Assembly (NCBI RefSeq): GCF_025934275.1
Contig: NZ_JAICYI010000005.1
Coordinates: forward strand, 17,320 to 81,319
Source of the DNA: Phenylobacterium sp.
GTDB lineage: Bacteria; Pseudomonadota; Alphaproteobacteria; Caulobacterales; Caulobacteraceae
Direction: 5' to 3'
DNA: 64,000 nucleotides
The notes beneath the pieces are model-generated. The model worked only from the letters and a program-made list of their open reading frames with translations. It searched no databases and had not been told where the DNA came from. The translations under genes and the position numbers were made by a program. Below, piece after piece: positions 61,155 to 64,000 of the stretch (within the stretch, counting starts at the first letter, position 1; every line of letters starts with the position of its first letter).

Positions 61155-61252
61155 CGCCGTGCTCCTGATGAATGGCGGAGCTCGGAGGCTCGGGCGCGAT
61201 TATGGCGAAAAGGCGCCCGCGGGCAGGCGCCCCGCCTTAAACCTTCGTAATG

Positions 61253-61747
61253 TCAGCGCTCTGGCGCGGGGCCGCGGCCGTCGGGCCCTGGCCCGTGCAT
61301 CATGCCGCGACCGCCGTGCATGCCGCCCATCCCGTCCATCCCGCGCCGGCCGGCCATGTGGCCCATCATCGGCAGGGCGTCGAAAGCCTTCTGCTGGGCC
61401 GGGGTGAGCTGGGCGTAGAAGCGGCGGATCGCCTCGGACTGCCGGCGGAAGCGGGTCTCGCGCTCGGCCATCCGCGCCTGCATGCGGTCGAGCCGCTGGG
61501 GCGTGGTCAGGCCCCGCATCGCCTCGCGGCCTCGCCCTTGCTCGGCCGTCGACGGCTGCATGGCGGCGACAAATGCGTTGAGCGCCGGCTCCTGGTCCCT
61601 GCGGAGCTGCAGGGTGTCGCGCAGGTGCTGGGCGTGGCGCTCAGCCATTTGGGCGGGGTCGGGGCGCTGCATGTGCATGCCCGCGCGCGATCCGGGCGCC
61701 CCCGCGGGCGCGGGGGCCGGCTGAGCGAGGCTCGCGCCGGCCGCCAT
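61253..61747 (-). CDS. LTXXQ/Spy-like protein (paralogue 2), damaged signal peptide
   Basis: 164 residues from the ATG at 61747. Helical region TLQLRRDQEPALNAFVAAMQP and TTPQRLDRMQARMAERETRFRRQSEAIRRFYAQLTPAQQKAFDAL, clearly homologous to its downstream neighbour. The end is Gly/Met/His-rich (GMDGMGGMHGGRGMMHG), possibly metal-binding. The N-terminus reads MAAGASLAQPAP, only the end of a signal peptide. A stronger start with AGGACAT lies at 61761 in another frame and gives MRPSRWRPA, a typical signal start, so a frameshift or small deletion seems to have occurred. Confidence 0.7.
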   Translation of the reverse strand: MAAGASLAQPAPAPAGAPGSRAGMHMQRPDPAQMAERHAQHLRDTLQLRRDQEPALNAFVAAMQPSTAEQGRGREAMRGLTTPQRLDRMQARMAERETRFRRQSEAIRRFYAQLTPAQQKAFDALPMMGHMAGRRGMDGMGGMHGGRGMMHGPGPDGRGPAPER

Positions 61748-61842
61748 CGAGAGGGCCGCATCGGGATGTCCTCCTTCTCACCCGGAAAGTCGGTGCTCAT
61801 TGGCGCGCTTCCGTCATTGATCTGCGACAAGCCGGCATGCGT

Positions 61843-62508
61843 TCAGGACAGGGCGTTGCGACAGGCGGCGGCCATCGCCAGCGGCCCGAGCGCCACGGCG
61901 GCGGCGGCATAGGCCGCCAGGAGCGCGAAGCCCGCCTGCCACGGCAGGCCGGACGCGAACGCCGACAGCGCGCCACCGCCGAAGATCACCGGCGGCGTGA
62001 ACAGCGGCAGGACGATCACGGCGGTGAGCAGCCCGCCGCGCCGGGCGCCCAGGCTGAGCGCCGCGCCGATCCCGCCCACGAAGGCGAAGGCGAGCCCTCC
62101 GGCCACAGCGCAGGCGAAGACCAGCGGCGCGAGGTTCGGTGAGGCGCCAAGGCCGATGGCGGCGACGGGGGCCGCCAGCGCCAGCGGCGCGCCGGTCGCG
62201 ATCCACTGTCCGAGACACTTCACGGCGCAGGCAAGCTCCAGGGGCGCCGGCGACAGGACAATGAGGTCCAGAGCGCCGTCCTCGAAGTCGCGTTCGAACA
62301 GGCGCTCGAGGGAGAGCAGCGAGGCGAGCGCCAGCGCCACCCAGGCAAGCCCGGTCGCCACCGCCGCGAGCCGCTGGCTTTCCGGCCCGACCGCGAGCGG
62401 CACGAGCGTCGCGACGCCGGCGTAGAAGCCCAGCGTCACCAGCGGGCCGCCGCCGCGCCCCCAGGCGAGCGCGGTCTCGCGGCCGAGCAGCGACGAGAGC
62501 CGGCTCAT
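61843..62508 (-). CDS. ccmB: Haem exporter protein CcmB
   Basis: 221 residues, six membrane segments. [39 protein letters not shown] is the CcmB hallmark, followed by [22 protein letters not shown]. Permease of the CcmAB transporter that drives haem transfer to CcmE. The start overlaps the ccmA stop by four bases. Here the ccm order is A-B, two LTXXQ genes, then C-D-G. Confidence 0.94.
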   Translation of the reverse strand: MSRLSSLLGRETALAWGRGGGPLVTLGFYAGVATLVPLAVGPESQRLAAVATGLAWVALALASLLSLERLFERDFEDGALDLIVLSPAPLELACAVKCLGQWIATGAPLALAAPVAAIGLGASPNLAPLVFACAVAGGLAFAFVGGIGAALSLGARRGGLLTAVIVLPLFTPPVIFGGGALSAFASGLPWQAGFALLAAYAAAAVALGPLAMAAACRNALS

Positions 62509-63107
62509 GTCGCGAGCTCCAGGGTCCTGGCCGGGACCGGCAACGGGTCATGCACGGCGGCCAGGATCAGGCCGCCGGCGGCCAGGCGCGCCGCCATGAG
62601 CTCGCCGAAACGGCTCCGCCAGCGGGCGTCGAGGGGCGCGAGCGGCTCGTCCAGCAGCCACAGCGGGCGCGGCGCAGCGACGAGACGGGCGAGCGCGAGG
62701 CGCCGCCGCTGGCCGGCGGAGAGCCGGCGGACCTCGAGCTCCAGCAGGGGCTCGAGCTCCAGCGTCGCGGCCGCGGCGCGGGCCTCCTCGGCCGAGCCGC
62801 CCGACCAGAGGCTCCAGAAGCGCAGCTCCTCCCAGGCGGTGCGGGCCGGCTTCAGCCCGTCCTGGTGCCCGACCAGGTGCAAGCCTGCGCCGCGCGCGCT
62901 CTCCGGATCGGCGCCCGCAAAGGCGATCTCCCCGGCCTCGAACCGCACAAGGCCGGCCACAGCGCGCAGCAGGCTGGTCTTGCCGGCGCCGTTCGGCCCG
63001 GTGAGCGCGCAGGCCTCGCCGGCGGCGAGCTCGAGCGACAGGTGCTCGAACAGCACGCGCCCGCCGCGGCGGACGCTGAGGTCGCGGAGGGACAGGCCGG
63101 AGATCAT
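62505..63107 (-). CDS. ccmA: Cytochrome c biogenesis ATP-binding protein CcmA
   Basis: 200 residues from the ATG at 63107. Walker [15 protein letters not shown], signature [17 protein letters not shown], Walker [13 protein letters not shown] and H-loop [28 protein letters not shown] fits CcmA. ATPase that powers release of haem-CcmE from the CcmC complex. First gene of the leftward ccm group, divergent from acnA with a 354-base gap rich in repeats. Confidence 0.94.
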   Translation of the reverse strand: MISGLSLRDLSVRRGGRVLFEHLSLELAAGEACALTGPNGAGKTSLLRAVAGLVRFEAGEIAFAGADPESARGAGLHLVGHQDGLKPARTAWEELRFWSLWSGGSAEEARAAAATLELEPLLELEVRRLSAGQRRRLALARLVAAPRPLWLLDEPLAPLDARWRSRFGELMAARLAAGGLILAAVHDPLPVPARTLELAT

Positions 63108-63461
63108 TTCCTTCTCTCCTTGCGGAAGAAGGTGTCGGCGAAGCCGACGGATGAGGGGTGGACCATTCCCCGACGTGCGTCGACCTGAAGTGAGGAGAGG
63201 TTCGCTCGACCCCTCATCGGACCCCCTTCGGGGGCCACCGTCTCCCGCAAGGGGCGAAGGTCCCGGTAGCCATGAGCCGGAGGGTATCGAAGCCAACCTT
63301 CCGGCGCATGGACGCGCCCGGGACTGCGGTCTATGAAGCGCCCGGCCGCCGTCGCCCCCCGGGACGTACGCCGCGCGGGGACGGAACCTGTGTGTCCGCC
63401 TCTAAAAGCGCGCGATCCCTTGGGTCGTGGCTCGGCCGGGAACAGAAGAAGGATCCCCCAG
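63108..63461. repeat. Palindrome-rich intergenic region ahead of acnA and ccmA
   Basis: No gene seen. Elements: GTCGGC-GAA-GCCGAC near 63134-63148; an inverted pair GATGAGGGGT (63150-63159) with ACCCCTCATC (63209-63218); CCCCC (63222-63226), loop TTC, GGGGG (63230-63234). The end CTCCCGCAAGGGGCGAAGG resembles 53960-53985, so this is probably a complete copy of a dispersed element. The acnA and ccmA promoters must share this gap. Confidence 0.55.
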
Positions 63462-64000
63462 ATGGCGTCAGTCGACAGCCTGAAAACCCGCCGCGAGCTC
63501 GTGGTGGGCGACAAGACCTATGCTTACTACAGCCTTCGCGCCGCCGAGGAAGCCGGACTTTCGGGCGTCTCGCGCCTGCCGGTCTCTATGAAGGTGCTGC
63601 TGGAGAACCTGCTGCGCAACGAGGACGGCAAGTCGGTGGGCCTCGACGACCTCAAGGCCGTCGCCGCCTGGCTCGACAACAAGGGCGCGGTCGAGCACGA
63701 GATCAGCTTTCGCCCGGCCCGGGTGCTGATGCAGGACTTCACCGGCGTGCCGGCGGTGGTCGATCTCGCCGCGATGCGCGACGCCATGGTCAGCCTCGGC
63801 GCCGATCCGGAGAAGATCAACCCGCTGAACGCCGTGGACCTGGTGATCGACCACTCGGTGATGGTCGACTACTTCGGCACGGCCAAGGCGTTCGGCGAGA
63901 ACGTGGAACGCGAGTACGAGCGCAACATGGAGCGCTACCGCTTCCTCCGCTGGGGCTCCTCGGCCTTCAACAGCTTCCGTGTGGTGCCGCCCGGCACCGG
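63462..64000 (+). CDS. acnA: Aconitate hydratase A, 5' part
   Basis: The first 179 codons are in the window; the 3' end is beyond it. MASVDSLKTRRELVVGDKTYAYYSLRAAEE, LPVSMKVLLENLLRNEDG, ARVLMQDFTGVPAVVDLAAMRDA and VDLVIDHSVMVD are characteristic of the AcnA/IRP1 type. The cluster-binding cysteines lie later and cannot be seen. Citric-acid cycle enzyme interconverting citrate and isocitrate. AAGGA lies ~10 bases upstream of the ATG at 63462. Confidence 0.95.
   Translation, partial: MASVDSLKTRRELVVGDKTYAYYSLRAAEEAGLSGVSRLPVSMKVLLENLLRNEDGKSVGLDDLKAVAAWLDNKGAVEHEISFRPARVLMQDFTGVPAVVDLAAMRDAMVSLGADPEKINPLNAVDLVIDHSVMVDYFGTAKAFGENVEREYERNMERYRFLRWGSSAFNSFRVVPPGT

Overview
The window looks like chromosomal DNA of an alphaproteobacterium of the family Caulobacteraceae; Phenylobacterium or a close relative of Caulobacter is my best guess. 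The reasons are very high G+C, dense genes with many 4-base ATGA/GTGA overlaps, a chvI-chvG pair followed by the short alphaproteobacterial HprK, a mannose-family EIIA and HPr, and several small proteins typical of this family. I see no tRNA, rRNA, CRISPR array, insertion sequence, phage or plasmid gene. The genus is inference from gene content, not a database result.

Left part (1-15.7 kb): a truncated XRE-type regulator, a gene-poor stretch of about 725 bases, a leftward VanZ/HODM/glycosyltransferase group and a rightward HAD/pterin dehydratase/SDR group. Then comes the ChvI-ChvG-HprK-EIIA-HPr signalling operon, divergent from a 571-residue protein of unknown function. An ABC-2 exporter, bioB and a CYTH-CHAD protein follow.

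Middle (15.7-42.5 kb): ahcY behind a SahR-like palindrome; a pyridoxal kinase, acylphosphatase and serine hydrolase; a metallophosphoesterase-cupredoxin-ECF sigma-anti-sigma operon; a FetAB-type metal exporter with rarD and asd; and a leuC...leuD...leuB cluster with other small genes between the leu genes, including a decayed DUF4160 fragment next to DUF2442. Next are a small BlaI/BlaR1-type system with three matching operators and an ExbB/TolQ-like membrane protein, then an epimerase/LysR pair. The ribosomal operon rpsP-rimM-trmD-rplS is interrupted by an oppositely oriented tesB, with ffh upstream.

Right part (42.5-64 kb): a three-gene redox operon encodes a monohaem c-type cytochrome/beta-barrel-like protein, a small cupredoxin, and a hybrid histidine kinase whose N-terminus is a cytochrome b561 domain. 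It is the strongest candidate here for an undescribed signalling system. It is followed by ogt with a DUF805 remnant, murI, two secreted proteins, oxyR, a PadR regulator, a prolyl oligopeptidase, dapF-mtaB, a TRIC-type channel, ftsY-yciB, and a cytochrome c maturation cluster (ccmA, B, C, D, G) split by two tandem LTXXQ periplasmic proteins. The window ends inside acnA.

Short GC-rich palindromes are scattered between genes, often directly after stop codons. They appear to be a dispersed repeat family, some members of which probably act as terminators. Two small periplasmic cupredoxins with identical ligand layout, the b561 kinase, OxyR and the Ccm system give the window a marked redox and copper theme.
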